Notes: generated by a model not told the origin, from the sequence alone. 64,000 nt of DNA from Archivesica marissinica (GCA_014843695.1 JABXNX010000076.1:1-64000), one strand, 5' to 3'. Shown: positions 31,501 through 43,452, counted from the stretch's first letter. Translations and numbers: made by a program.

Positions 31501-32389
31501 AGCAAGCAGGGTAACATTAACACCATAGTTAGATTCGAAGCAACACTGGTGATTGATAAGCGATCTGAAACCAACGACATCAACTATTCGTATAAGAAGG
31601 GCCCTACTTTCCCGAAGAAGTGGAATAGCTGAAGAAGCATGTATACCGAACATAATGTCTAGATTGTATGTGATGTTTTGATGTAATTTGGCAACTACTG
31701 AAGGTGGTTCTACGCTGAACTGTATCATTATATGATGATATGTCTGAATTTGGACTAAACTTGTAGTCATCTTAGCTATTGGTTTGTTTGACGTTTCTGA
31801 AAGCCCTACGTCTACACATTGTTTGATACTTCATACTGATCCACGAATGGTCACAAGGTCGAACAGTAATTAACCTTATTTGGAATGTGCGCTTTGATAA
31901 CACTAAACATAGCGATAGGATTTTCATGTGTAATTGCTTAAATATGTTCTCGTATTTTATTCCTTTGCTTCTTGAGATTACCTACACCAACGGATGTACA
32001 GTGGTAACAAGGTATCTGATCTTTGTCGCCTACACCTTGTAAGCTAGTAACATGTGTATTAGAATTCAATATAAGGCGAAGTAGAATGTAGAATGTTAGT
32101 GAGTCGGCTTGTGTGATAGGATCGTGTATGTACAGTGAGTTGCAAGTTTCATATATGCTAGTTAATATTAATGTCTCCAATGGTAACTATAGGGTTAATT
32201 CCGATATCTACATACTATATCGTTAAGTCCGTTGTTCACATAATTGTGTATATAATTTTCCTTTCTAGATTGCTTATATAGAGTTATGGTGGTTGTATTC
32301 TCTGGTTGAGAACAATTCATTGAATTCACGGTTACACCTCAAACAAAGTACTTTATGTTACAGTGTTTAATGTTTATATTCAATGCTTA
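31501..32389. other. No supported gene
   Basis: Minus-strand frames of 120 and 80 codons here persist in unit 2. By eye, nearly every nucleotide difference in the 120-codon frame changes the amino acid, which argues against coding constraint. Confidence 0.45.
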
Positions 32390-32530
32390 GTGGTTCTGAT
32401 TGGGTTTTCTGCTTTTTGCAAAGTCGCTATTATGCGACATTGGCGGTGAAATCGTATGGCCACATACTAGTACTTGGTTGGAGGAAGATCCCGGTGCCAT
32501 TACGGACATGGACGGAATCTATGAGATACA
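32390..32530. repeat. 3' part of dispersed TGATCAG element
   Basis: TTCTGATTGGGTTTTCTGCT, then GCGACATTGGCGGTGAAA and TGGAGGAAGATCCCGGTGCC. It lies just upstream of exon E1. Confidence 0.55.
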
Positions 32531-32602
32531 CATGTGGTTCCATTTCCTAGCACATGTTTAATGTTTCATTTCAGCATGCTTAGTATTTATGGTCATACCA
32601 AG

Positions 32603-32755
32603 TACCATTCTTGGAAAGGAAGACCAAAGAACAGGGTCACTGGAATTTGGGTATTCCTGGACTGTCTGAGTAGAGAGAAATGGGCGGTTTAAATGCGGGG
32701 CAGTACTGCTGGGGAGCAGGAAAGTAATCGCAGTGATTGGATGTATAAACAAAAG
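32603..32755 (+). pseudogene. Pseudoprotease exon E1 with nonsense codon, unit 2
   Basis: About 153 nt. The acceptor is probably ACCAAG, but the 5' edge is uncertain; the donor is CAAAAG|GTATAC and it leaves in phase 2. It encodes TILGKEDQRTG, which aligns with the mature N-terminus I-V-G-G of trypsins with no Arg or Lys before the Ile. It also encodes CGAVLLGSRKVIAVIGC, with exactly the 16-residue Cys42-Cys58 spacing and Gly at His57. A TGA at 32,669-32,671 interrupts the frame; unit 3 (59,938) is open. Confidence 0.65.
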
Positions 32756-32796
32756 GTATACACGGATTACATGTTTGTCTATTACAACATATTTAT

Positions 32797-34928
32797 AGTA
32801 AGTAAATTTTATCCTATAAATATACTGATAGACATGTTGATATCAAGCGTATATAAGTAAATTGTCTCTTACAAAGATACTGATAGACGTGTTGTTATCA
32901 AGCGTATGTAAGTATTTGTCTCATATAAATATACTGATAGACGTGTTGTTATCAAGCGTATGTAAGTATTTGTCTCTTACAAAGATACTGATAGACGTGT
33001 TGTTATCAAGCGTATGTAAGTATTTGTCTCATATAAATATACTGATAGACGTGTTGTTATCAAGCGTATGTAAGTAAATTGTCTCTTATAAAGATACAGA
33101 TAGACGTGTTGTTATCAAGCGTATGTAAGTATTTGTCTCATATAAATATACAGATAGACGTGTTGGTATCAAGCGTATGTAAATAAATTGTCTCTTATAA
33201 AGATACAGATCGACGTGTTGGTATCAAGCGTATGTAAGTAAATTGTCTCTTATATCGATACAGATAGACGTGTTGGTATCAAGCGTATGTAAGTAAATTG
33301 TCTCTTACAAAGATACAGATAGACGTGTTGTTATCAAGCGTATGTAAGTAAATGGTCTCCTACAAATATTCTGATAGACGTGTTGGTATCAAGCGTATGT
33401 ATCTAAATGTTCTCCTATAAAAATACAGATATATGCGTTGTTATCAATCCTATGTAAGTAAATTATCTCTTACAAAGATACAGATAGACGCGTTGTTATC
33501 AAGCATATGTAAGTAAATTGTCTCCTACACATATTCTGATAGACGTGTTGCTATCAAGCGAATGTAAGTAAATTGTCTCTTACACAGATACAGATAGACG
33601 TGTTGTTATCAAGCGTATGTAAGTAAATTGTCTCCTATAAAAATACAGATAGACGTGTTGTTATCAAGAGTATGTAAGTACATTGTCTCTTACAAATATA
33701 CAGATAGACGCGTTGCTATCAAGCGTATTTAAGTACATTTTCTCTTACAAATATACTGATTGACGTGTTGTTATCAAGCGTATGTTAGTAAATTGTCTCT
33801 TATGAATATACTAATAGACTTGTTGCTATCAAGTGTGAATATAATAAAATATAGCTTATAAAGATAAAGATAGACGTGTTGCTATCAAGCTTGAGTGTAA
33901 ATAAAATATATCTTACAAAGATACAGATAGACGTGTTGCTATCAAGCGTGATTGTAAATAAAATATATCTTATAAAGATACAGATAGACGTGTTGCTATC
34001 AATCGTGAGTGTAAATAAAATATATCTTATAACGATACAGATAGATGTGTTGCTATCAAGCGTGAGTGTAAATAAAATATCTCTTATAAAGATACAGATA
34101 GACGTGTTGCCATCAATCGTATATGTAGTAGATTTTCTCTTATAAAGTTACACGTGTTGCCATCAATCTTATATGTAGTAGATTGTCTCCTATAAAGATA
34201 TACGTGTTGCCATAAATCGTATATGTAGTATATTGTCTCCTATAAAGATACACGTGTTGCCATCAAGCGTATATATAGTAGATTGTCTCCTATGAAGTTA
34301 CACGTGTTGCCATCAATCCTATATGTAGTAGATTGTCTCCTATAAATATACATGTGTTGCCATCAAGCGTATATGTAGTAGATTTTCTCCTATAAAGATA
34401 GACGTGTTGCCATCAATCGTATATGTAGTAGATTGTGTCCTATAGAGATACACGTGTTGCCATACATCGTATATGTAGTAGATTGTCTCCTATAAAGATA
34501 CACGTGTTGCCATCAAGCGTATATGTAGTAGATTTTCTCCTATAAAGATAGACGTGTTGCCATCAATCGTATATGTAGTAGATTGTGTCCTATAGAGATA
34601 CACGTGTTGCCATCAATCGTATATGTAGTAGATGGTCTCCTATAAAGATACACGTGTTGCCATCAAGCGTATATGTAGTAGATGGTCTCCTATAAAGTTA
34701 CACGTGTTGCCATCAAGAGTATATGTAGTAGATTGTCGTCTCCTATTAAGATACACGTGTTGCCATCAAGCGTATATGTAGTAGATGGTCTCCTATAAAG
34801 ATACACGTGTTGCCATCAATCGTATGTAAGTAAAGTGTCTGTTATAAAAATAAACGTGTGTTGATATTAAGCGTATATGTAAGTAAGCTGAATGTCTAAA
34901 GATAAAGATAGACATTTTGATATCAATC
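32797..34928. repeat. Minisatellite A, unit 2 (55 then 50 bp period, about 40 units)
   Basis: Begins about 42 bp after the E1 donor. The left part has 55-bp units with GATAGACGTGTTGTTATCAA and CGTATGTAAGTAAATTGTCT. The right part has 50-bp units with ATACACGTGTTGCCATCAAT and TATATGTAGTAGATTGTCTC. A transitional block with AAATAAAATATATCTTATAA lies near 33,830-34,090. Units contain GTATGTAAGTA, a donor-like string. Confidence 0.95.
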
Positions 34929-34943
34929 GTATATAATAAAAGT

Positions 34944-35172
34944 GTCGTGATAGCTCAGGGCTAGCATGTTCGATTCAGGTGCTAAAAGCTTGGAGTTCAC
35001 ACCCAGCTATAGTCGTTACGAGTATACCATTAGGCAAGCATTTTACTTCCATATTGCCTCTTCTGTCCCTCATGGCGATGGAATCCACTAGGAATTAGGT
35101 CTCGCAAGTTATTAATATAAAGTGTAAGAATTTGTTTTGCAATCGAACTAAATTAATCTTGTATAAACTAAG
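34944..35172 (+). mobile_element. tRNA-derived SINE, family 1, unit 2
   Basis: Orthologous to the element at 352-588 (GTGTCGTGATAGCTCAGGGC, then CTTGGAGTTCACACCCAGCT). Confidence 0.7.
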
Positions 35173-35357
35173 TATACCGATGGACAGGATATTGAAATTA
35201 AAAGACACACTTGGCCATATATTAAAAGAAGCACAGCGTACCAGTATGGGAAGGACGTATTCATTCCTCCGTCATAATCGAGCAAGCCACGTTTTTTGGA
35301 ATTGGGTAACTCATACCTCCGTCGTCGGTTATGTGTGTTTATTTTCAACAATTTTAG

Positions 35358-35436
35358 AAAACTTGATGAGTACAGCTTGGTGGTCGGATATCTATATGGA
35401 GATGTTAAGACAACCGGAATAGCAAGTTTCAGTAAG
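35358..35436 (+). CDS. Pseudoprotease exon E1b, unit 2
   Basis: 79 nt, acceptor TTTTCAACAATTTTAG, donor TAAG|GTGAGG, same phases as unit 1. It encodes EYSLVVGYLYGDV and TGIASFSK. Open, but it belongs to the copy with a nonsense codon in E1. Confidence 0.55.
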
Positions 35437-36400
35437 GTGAGGAAATACATAGCATATGTATAAATATAACTGTATGTGCATTGTGGAATAGGAAGTGTCA
35501 GCGAGGTGAGGACATACATAGAATATGCATAACTATATGTGTATTGTGGAATAGCAAGTGTGAGGTAGGTGAGGCAACACATATAATAGGTATAACTATA
35601 TGTGCATTGGGGAAAAGGAAGTGTCAGCGAGGTGAGGACATACATATAATAGGTATAACTATATGTGCAAGTGTCAGCGAGGTGAGGACATACATATAAT
35701 AGGTATAACTATGTGTGCATTGTGGAAAAGCAAATGTCAGCTAGGTGAGGCAACACATATAATATGTATAACTATATGTGCATTGGGGAATAGGAAGTGT
35801 GAGCGAGGTGAGGACATACATTGAATAGGTATAACTATATGTGCATTGAGGAATAGCAAATGTCAGCGAGGTGAGGCAAAACATAGAATAGGTATAACTA
35901 TATGTACATTGGGGAATAGGAAGTGTCAGCGAGGTGAGGACATACATAGAATAGGTATAACTATATGTGCATTGTGGAACAGGAAGTGTCAGCGAGGTGA
36001 GGACATACATATAATAGGTATAACTATATGTGCATTGGGGAATAGGAAGTGTCAGCGAGGTGAGGACATACATATAATTGGTATAACTATATGTGCATTG
36101 AGGAATAGCAAATGTGAGCGAGGTGAGGACATACATATAATAGATATAACTATATGTGCATTGTGGAATAGCAAGTGTGAGCGAGGTGAGGACATACATA
36201 TAATAGATATAACTATATGTGCATTGAGGAATATCAAATGTCAGCGAGGTGAGGCAATACATAGAATAGGTATAAATATAAGTATATGTGCATTGTTGGC
36301 AACGAAATACATTTACATACATGTATTAAATGTATCCGTGAGGTAAGACAATAATCGCACTGTATGTGCATTGATGGCAACGGAATAGTCAAACATGTGA
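35437..36400. repeat. Minisatellite B, unit 2 (63 bp, about 13 units)
   Basis: Starts immediately after the E1b donor. Same unit as at 851-6,140 but much shorter and more diverged; the last degenerate units lie near 36,290-36,400. Confidence 0.95.
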
Positions 36401-36555
36401 TAGAGGGTACCTCCATTAAGCAGCCAGTTTCCAGATTCCGAATAATTATATTGTTTTATTATACATTTGACCTCTATTAAGCAGCCACCTGTGCTAAGCA
36501 GCCCCTTTCTGTGATTTCATTGGCTTGCTGTTTAAGACATGTTTGATCATCGAGC

Positions 36556-36718
36556 CTGCTGTTTCATTTATATGAAAACACTGACAGTTTCTTATGGAGG
36601 TTGGTGCATAAGTTATGGTTAACCGCTGGAGCCTGCACAGGAGAGGTGGTGTTAGGTAAACTGCCAGTGGTTCAAATGGGCAACTGGTAACGATGTTAAA
36701 TAAACATAAATTTAAAAA
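36556..36718 (+). mobile_element. SINE family 4, 3' part, unit 2
   Basis: Orthologous to 6,280-6,445 (GGAGGTTGGTGCATAAGTTA, then tail TTAAATAAACATAAATTT). Confidence 0.65.
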
Positions 36719-36836
36719 AAGGATATAATTATCAATGTCGCTCCATAATTAAAAAGTTACACTAAGTTGGATATCAGAATTTGTATTATAATCTACAATG
36801 CATGTAGGATATAATTATTATTTTTGAAATTACAAG

Positions 36837-36993
36837 ACTAAAAATGGCATGATCGCAATACTTGAACCCAGCACAAAGGTTGTAATTGATGGGATGAATA
36901 TTCGACGTCTGCCAAGAATGGCCAACACGAATAAGGATACGAAGTTTTCACAGAAAACATGCATCCTAACAGGTTTTAGTAGGGATATGAACG
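36837..36993 (+). CDS. Pseudoprotease exon E2, unit 2
   Basis: 157 nt, acceptor TTACAAG, donor AACG|GTAAGC. It encodes TKNGMIAILEPST and CILTGFSRDMN; Met is at the Asp102 position. It differs from unit 1 by few residues. The 38-bp array starts at its donor. Confidence 0.65.
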
Positions 36994-37660
36994 GTAAGCT
37001 ACATGTATATTATCTCCCTTTGTTATTGACGGTAGCTACATGTATATTATCTCCCTCTGTTACTGACGCTAAGCTACATGTATATTATCTCCCTTTGTTA
37101 TTGACGGTAAGCTACATGTATATTATCTCCCTTTGTTATTGACGGTATGCTACATGTATATTATCTCCCTTTGTTATTGACGGTAAGCTACATGTATATT
37201 ATCTCCCTCTGTTATTGACGGTAAGCTACATGTATATTATCTCCCTCTGTTACTGACGCTAAGCTACATGTATATTATCTCCCTTTGTTATTGACGCTAA
37301 GCTGCATGTATATTATCTCCCTTTCATATTGTCGGTAAGCTACATGTATATTATCTCCCTTTGTTATTGACGGTATGCTACATGTATATTATCTCCCTTT
37401 GTTATTGACGGTAAGCTACATGTATATTATCTCCCTTTGTTATTGACGGTAAGCTACATGTATATTATCTCCCTTTGTTATTGATGGTAATCTACATGTA
37501 TACTATCTCCCTTTGTGTGTCGATGTCTACATTGTGACGGTAAGCTACATGTATATTATTTCCCTTTCTTAGAATATTATCTCCCTTTGTTAGTCGGTGT
37601 CAGCATGTCGATGTCATGATCGGTAACATACATGCATACTATCTCCCTTTATTAGTCGAT
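36994..37660. repeat. Minisatellite D, unit 2 (38 bp, about 15 regular units)
   Basis: First unit begins at the E2 donor. Regular to about 37,505, then degenerate units with longer spacing (TTGTGTGTCGATGTCTACAT) to about 37,660. No 2-kb insertion as in unit 1. Confidence 0.95.
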
Positions 37661-38350
37661 GAATCAGTATTTCAATAATGTTAAACAGCAATAATAGTAT
37701 AGTATAACATTATCTTTTATACTCTCCAATGAATGATTGCGTTTTCTCAGTGAAAGAAAACTCCACCTAAAACTGTTTTCAAACAGTGAGTGATCACATT
37801 TCCCCTGCAACTGGTTGCGTTTCAAATTCCTGCGCGGTTAGATGTACTTCTGTATGTTAGATATTATCTGACTACAATTAACAGTTAATTATGAAGTAAT
37901 ATATTCTAATACATTTGCTTTGTCTATAGTTTTTAATTTTGACAGCAAACATATACTAACCTGAACCTTTTACCGGATGTTTTTCTCATTGCGGACGTTC
38001 TCACTAACATAAGTGGATGTGCGGTTGTGGAATGTAGTGAAATGAGGCTCTCGACAGGAGCAGATAAAATAAATTAAATTTAATAACAACTACTATTTTA
38101 GCCAACATCATTGAAAATCATAAAAGAAAAAGAGGATTTGTGTTTATTAGTATAAGATACGATTCTATTTCGTGATCACCGAAATATGTATTTCCACTCG
38201 TGGATGAAATCCCATCTTACACTAATAGACACCTATATCCTCTATATATACCAATATACTATAAGATTATCAAGTGTGCATAATTAACATATAGCGAATG
38301 TATTTACCATATACTACTAGAATGATACAAAATTAATATCCATATGTAAG
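37661..38350. other. Unit 2-specific intron sequence
   Basis: About 690 bp not found at the collinear place in unit 1. No gene or known repeat is recognised. Confidence 0.4.
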
Positions 38351-38351
38351 T

Positions 38352-38482
38352 GGAAGTCGTGATATCGCAGTGGTAGCGCGTTTGTGGTGATGGATTCCAC
38401 CAGGATAGTGATTAATATAAGTAGTAAGAACCTGTATCGCAATCGAGCAAAAAGTAACTGTGTATAAACTAAAAGAAACGAG
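38352..38482 (+). mobile_element. SINE family 1, internally deleted, unit 2 only
   Basis: Head AAGTCGTGATATCGCAGTGG joins directly to the body at GTGGTGATGGATTCCACCAG. The tail is AAAAGTAACTGTGTATAAAC. Confidence 0.65.
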
Positions 38483-38587
38483 TTGTTCATCTTTGACTTC
38501 AGCTGTGATTATGTTATGTTACATGCCTCAACTCATATGTAAATGGAAGCTCAAATGTCAATAATGTAAAGATGTTATGCTTATCAG

Positions 38588-38685
38588 ATGCACCCACTGT
38601 ACAGGAGATACGTATCGTTAACAACAACTATTGCAAAGAGACGACTGGGCTGTGTATTCTGACACGAACAGAGCCGTCATGCATT
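38588..38685 (+). CDS. Pseudoprotease exon E3, unit 2
   Basis: 98 nt, acceptor GCTTATCAG, donor GCATT|GTACGT (stronger than unit 1). It encodes APTVQEIRIVNNNYC and EPSCI. One clear residue change from unit 1 (Gln to Lys). Confidence 0.6.
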
Positions 38686-38815
38686 GTACGTATTAGTATG
38701 CGATAACAGATTAAGTTACTTGTACTTTGTACTTGCTGTCCATTATTATTAACATTGACTGATTTCAAAAGGATAGAGTAATATATTAAATCCTATGCGT
38801 AAATGTACGAACTTA

Positions 38816-38880
38816 CTTATACTGTGTTTAATGAGATGTTCTTATGCTTATACGAGCATGTACTTATGCTGTGCTTACTT
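38816..38880. repeat. Minisatellite E progenitor, unit 2 (about 1.5 units)
   Basis: CTTATACTGTGTTTAATGAG and CTTATACGAGCATGTACTTA occur once plus a partial repeat, against about 12 units in unit 1. Confidence 0.8.
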
Positions 38881-38976
38881 AGTTATTATGTCGTCCCTAT
38901 GCTTATACTGTTCCGATTTTGAATGAAATAATGAATATTATTATAATTATTCCATTGGAATTTATATACTAAACAG

Positions 38977-39133
38977 GCAAGAAGAGGGTCTGCAATCATG
39001 TGTCATGTAAACAGAAGATGGACGTTAGTTGGGCTTCTTCAATCCAGGAATTGTGAGGCCGGGTACCATACCGCACTTCGCATCTCTAACTATCGAAGAG
39101 AGATAATTAGGCATAGGGTACAAAGTGTTCGAG
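38977..39133 (+). CDS. Pseudoprotease exon E4, unit 2
   Basis: 157 nt, acceptor CTAAACAG, donor TCGAG|GTGAGT. It encodes ARRGSAIMC, RRWTLVGLLQSRNCEAG and the C-terminal strand-helix segment. Arg is at Asp194 and Ser195 as in unit 1. Confidence 0.65.
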
Positions 39134-39694
39134 GTGAGTCGATAATCTATGTAATTATTTACACACTGAAGACTGGATGCAGCACACGTACAGGGCGATC
39201 TGGTATTTACGCACTGTACACCCGCACTGTACACCCGCACTGTACACCCGCCTCTGTGTCATGGCGCAAGAGATATCGTAGTTCCGTGTGTCGCTGTAAG
39301 CAGTTAGTACTTCGAACTAACTTCTAGTTGTATTAACACAACATACATGTACATACGATACAAAACAAACAATGTACAATGATCAGTTCCAATGAAGGAT
39401 ACACGAGTGTGTCACTACAACCAAGTCAATTCTAAATCTATAACACGACCTTCCTGACTCATAGTCCTCGCAAATCCGTCCCCCTCGGTTGTGTTAAGTT
39501 ACCAGCCCACATTGACACTGTATAAAGTATCAAGTAGCTTTAAATCCCCTGTATCGCAGAGAGCACATATTATACAGACTACTGTGGCTATTTGGTGTTA
39601 GATTGTCTATTTAATTCCAATATAACATCACATACATGTATACAGCAAAAGCATTAGCTACCGAGCTTTTGCATGCACGAGTTTGCAATTACAA

Positions 39695-39802
39695 CGCCGG
39701 TATGTCCATCCTGTCAGATTATATGTAGCGGTACGAATATGTATGCCACACTCTGTGATGCAGTAACTGAATGTAGCAATGGAGACGACGAAGCTAACTG
39801 TG
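39695..39802 (+). pseudogene. LDLa exon L1, acceptor lost, unit 2
   Basis: Same ATTACAA acceptor defect as at 11,415; open frame and GTAGC donor. The shared defect dates it before the duplication. Confidence 0.65.
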
Positions 39803-40086
39803 GTAGCATCTCTGTTATAAAGAAAGTAGTTGTTGTATTTTAAGCTATAGTGTATTAATGTCTATAATGCCTTTTCATTGGTCACATTCGGCACACAATT
39901 GGGATGATACCTTGCAGCGGGGAGGCGAACGATAATTGAAGCCGTAATCCCTCGGCAGCATCTTATTACATGTGTTGTAAATATCTTCAAGAGACATACA
40001 ACATATCACAATTGGTACAGAATCATTAGGCATTACAATTAAGTATCAGCTATCTATCTTTTGCATGAACGTTTTTGCCATAGCTG

Positions 40087-40192
40087 TGTCGTTATGTTCT
40101 TCGAATCAGACGATAAGTAGTGATACGACCACGTGTGCCATGCTCAAAATGAAATAACTGAATGCAGCAGTGATAAGACCTAGCTAACTTTG
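40087..40192 (+). pseudogene. Decayed LDLa exon, unit 2
   Basis: Orthologous to 11,807-11,912: destroyed splice sites and in-frame stops. Confidence 0.7.
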
Positions 40193-40472
40193 GAAACTTT
40201 TCTAATATAAGAATATTAGTTGTTATTTTTTTATTTTATAGTTTCGATTATTTGACGCAATTTGATTAGACATACCATTGAGTTCAGAACCTGCAGCGGG
40301 AAGGTGAAATAAATTTGAAGTAAACAACCATATTATCATCTTGTTCGCAAATTGTACAGGATCACTGGGCCTTTCAATGTGAAATTATCCATTTTATCAG
40401 TTGTAGCACAAAATAAATGGACAATTAAGCATCAGCTATCTACCTTTTGCATGAACGTTTTTGTCATTACAG

Positions 40473-40580
40473 TGCCGATATGTTCCTCGACTGAGATTGT
40501 CTGTAGCGATATGACTACGTGTGCCACGCTCTGTGATGAAGTATCTGAATGTAGCAATGGAGAAGACGAATCTAGCTGTG
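40473..40580 (+). CDS. LDLa exon L2, unit 2
   Basis: 108 nt, phase 1-1, apparently identical in sequence to unit 1 L2. The whole stretch from here to about 41,100 is unusually similar to 12,000-12,660, suggesting recent gene conversion. Confidence 0.75.
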
Positions 40581-40894
40581 GTAACATCTCTAATATAACG
40601 ATATTAGTTATTTTTATTTGATTGTATCCATTATTTGCCGCAATATGATTCGTCAAATTCGACGCACCACTGGGATGAGAATATGCAGCGGTTAGGGTAA
40701 TGATAGTTGAAATCAACGCCCTTAAACCCTCGACCACAGTGGTCTCTTTTTGTATGTTTTTGTTTGTTTGTTTTGTTGTCGATTTTTATTTCCTGATCAC
40801 TATACATCATAATTACACATATACATAAAATGTACACATACTGTAAACTTTCCAAGCATGTACATGTATTGAAAACAAAGAACGTGTCAAAAAG

Positions 40895-41097
40895 GAATTA
40901 ATAAGTGCTAACAGCCTGTATGTATGTTCCATTAATGTCAAACCCATGCTTAGCCGACCTAAGTGGTTAACCAGTACTAAGCAATGTGTGTGAGGTGCCT
41001 TGCTCAATGACACTACATACGTGACCTGACCGAGTATCGAACCCGGGACTGATCGATTCCAAATCCGACGCTCTACCACTGGACCACGTATGCCTGC
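40895..41097 (-). mobile_element. tRNA-derived SINE, family 5, unit 2
   Basis: Orthologous to 12,455-12,658. Confidence 0.6.
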
Positions 41098-41455
41098 AGT
41101 ACTATCAATGCGCATAATTCATGAATGATATTTATATTAAAGTATACGCAATCATGTGAAGTTACGTAAAGCGTTGTAATAATAACCCGAAGTATATTGG
41201 GAGGTAGGAGTAATTTTAAGTAGAAGAGATAAGATTAGCAAAAGAAAGTAGGATGTTTCAGGGCCTCTTAGCTGATATGTTATTACCTGTGTTGTACAAA
41301 TATATTCAAGAGACATATAAAACATCACAAATGGTACATAATCATTATACAGGTATTTCGGTGTGCCATTATTCAATTAATCTGTCATAGCATAATACAC
41401 ATGGACAATTAAGCATAAGCTATCTACCTTTGGCATGAACGTTTTTTATTTACAG

Positions 41456-41563
41456 CTCCGTTATGTTCCTCCGGTCAGATGATATGTAGAGGTACGAATG
41501 CGTGTGCCACGCTTTGTGATACAGTAACTGAATGTAGCAATGGAGAAGACGAAGCTAACTGTG
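41456..41563 (+). CDS. LDLa exon L3, unit 2
   Basis: 108 nt, acceptor TTATTTACAG, donor G|GTAACATC. All six cysteines are kept (CSSGQMIC, TNACATLC, TVTECSNGEDEANC), unlike unit 1 where the third is Tyr. Confidence 0.75.
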
Positions 41564-41971
41564 GTAACATCTCTATTATAAAGATATTAGTTGTTGTCAT
41601 TTTATGATATAATAATGTATTTTCTTTAACATCAAATATCGTTTATTTGACGCAATTTGATTAGTCAAATTCGGCAAACCATTGGGATGAGAACTTGCAG
41701 TGAGTAGGGGAACGATAATTGAAGTCATATACCTTAACACTCGGCAACGGATGCCACTTGTCAGTTGTTTGTTCTGGCATGCGTTCTGACCATCATCCAG
41801 AAATTCATCATGTAACTTTACATTCACTGTATCGAAAATAGCACATATTACACAGAAATTTCTGATTGTTCGATGGAAGCGTATCTATTTAATTCCGTTA
41901 TGGCATAATATACATGTATACAGAAAAAGCATTAGCTATCGACCTTTTGCATGAATGTTTTGTCATTACAG

Positions 41972-42079
41972 CGCCGCTATGTTCCTCAAATGAGATTGTC
42001 TGTAGTGATATGACCACGTGTGCCACTCTCTGTGATGGATTATCTGAATGTAGCAATGGAGAAGACGAAGCTAACTGTG
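41972..42079 (+). CDS. LDLa exon L4, unit 2
   Basis: 108 nt, acceptor GTCATTACAG, donor G|GTAACGTC; complete LDLa module (CSSNEIVC, MTTCATLC, GLSECSNGEDEANC). Confidence 0.75.
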
Positions 42080-42107
42080 GTAACGTCTCTAATATAAGAA
42101 TTGTTTT

Positions 42108-42287
42108 TATATAACATCGCTACCGGTTACCCATTTGAGCGACGGGCAGCTTACCTAACAACACCTTTCCTGGGCAGACTCCAGCGGTTAACCAGTACGT
42201 GATGCACCAATATCCGTCCGTACGAAACATCCAACTTGTTCATATACACGAGACACGGCCTGAGCATGGCTCGAACACATTACCATC
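42108..42287 (-). mobile_element. SINE family 4, reverse, fused to LDLa remnant, unit 2
   Basis: Orthologous to 13,660-13,835. It is followed at 42,288-42,320 by the 3' stub of an LDLa exon (TATCTGAATGTAACAATGGA), further shortened here. Confidence 0.65.
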
Positions 42288-42691
42288 ATTATCTGAATGT
42301 AACAATGGAGAAGCTGTGATAACATTGCATATCTAATATAATGATATTAGTTGTTTTATTTTTGTTTGATTGTATCCATTTTTTGCCGCAATATGATTCG
42401 TCAAATTCGACACACCACTTGGATGAGAACCGTCAGCGGTTAGGGTAAAGATATTTGAAGTCAACGCCCTTAAACCCTCGACCACAGCGACCTCTCATCA
42501 GATATGTTATTACATGAGTTGTAAACATATCTTCAAGAGACATATAAAACATCAAAAATTGTACATAATCATTATACAGGTATATCGGTATTCCGGTGTG
42601 AAATTATTCAATTAATCTGTCATAGCATAATATACATGGACAGTTAAGCATAAACTATCTACCTTTTCGATGAACATTTTTGTCATTACAT

Positions 42692-42780
42692 TGCCGTTAT
42701 GTTCCTCCGGTCAGATGGTATGCAGAGCTACGAATGCGTGTGTCACGCTTTATGATACAGTAACTGAATGTAGCATCATC
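42692..42780 (+). pseudogene. Broken LDLa exon, unit 2
   Basis: The acceptor is changed to ATTACAT and the fourth Cys to Tyr. The 3' end is replaced by non-exon sequence (AGCATCATCCAGAAATTC), so there is no donor. Confidence 0.65.
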
Positions 42781-42955
42781 CAGAAATTCATCAAGTAACT
42801 TTAGATTCACTGTATCGAAAATAGCACATATTACACAGACATTTCTGATTGTTCGATGGAAGCGTATCTATTTGATTCTGTTATGGCATAATATACATAT
42901 ATACAGCAAAAGCATTAGCTATCGACCTTTTGCATGAATGTTTTTGTCATTACAG

Positions 42956-43063
42956 TGCCGCTATGTTCCTCAAATCAGATAGTATGTAGCGATATGACCA
43001 CGTGTGCCACGCTCTGTGATCAAGTAGCTCAATGTATCAATGGAGAAGACGAAAATAGCTGTG
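42956..43063 (+). CDS. LDLa exon L6, unit 2
   Basis: 108 nt, acceptor GTCATTACAG, donor G|GTAACCTC; six cysteines (CSSNQIVC, MTTCATLC, QVAQCINGEDENSC). A reverse SINE family 4 fragment begins about 10 bp after the donor. Confidence 0.7.
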
Positions 43064-43074
43064 GTAACCTCCCC

Positions 43075-43168
43075 GATTAACCAGTACGTGATGCACCAAT
43101 ATCCCTATGAAACGTTTTCGTATAAATGAGACACTGCCTGAGCATGACTCGAACCCGTGACCATCAGT
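43075..43168 (-). mobile_element. SINE family 4 fragment, reverse
   Basis: GATTAACCAGTACGTGATGC and GAGCATGACTCGAACCCGTG; the outer body is deleted compared with 14,385-14,632. Confidence 0.6.
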
Positions 43169-43452
43169 CCCACTGTGTGATGCGAAACTGCATGGGTGAG
43201 GGGCAGTGATTAATCGACTTTATCCACTCGGTCAAGGAGGTCACTTGCAAGTTGTATATTATTATATGGACTGTGCCTGTCATATCAAGTATCTCTAAAT
43301 TCCCTGTGTGTAGAGAGTTATAAATATCACGAATTGTAAAGAATCCTAAGGCCATTTGATACGAAACGATCCATTGTCCCGCCATAGTTTAACATACTCG
43401 GAACCATGATCAGCATATGTACACTTTTCATGCAGGGTTTTTGTTATTACAG

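Larger units (their letters stand above)
1..32558 (+). repeat. Segmental duplication unit 1 (left end cut by window)
   Basis: First head-to-tail unit of the duplication. Single-copy landmarks recur in order in unit 2: the lectin start at 25,883 recurs at 53,257 (offset 27,374), exon E4 at 10,721 recurs at 38,977, and exon E2 at 6,564 recurs at 36,837 and 62,681. Offsets vary because minisatellite arrays differ in length. The boundary is set arbitrarily just before exon E1 of the next unit. Confidence 0.9.

Noticed and set aside
31408..31770. Minus-strand 120-codon frame also open at 58,839-59,201
   Set aside because: About 17 nucleotide differences between copies give about 17 amino-acid differences, the reverse of coding constraint. 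Part overlaps a dispersed repeat.
31938..32180. Minus-strand 80-codon frame also open at 59,370-59,612
   Set aside because: Persistence is explained by recent duplication; many replacement changes; no recognisable domain or splice context.
32815..34930. CRISPR-like regular repeats
   Set aside because: Contiguous tandem units without unique spacers, in a eukaryotic intron; a minisatellite, not a CRISPR array.
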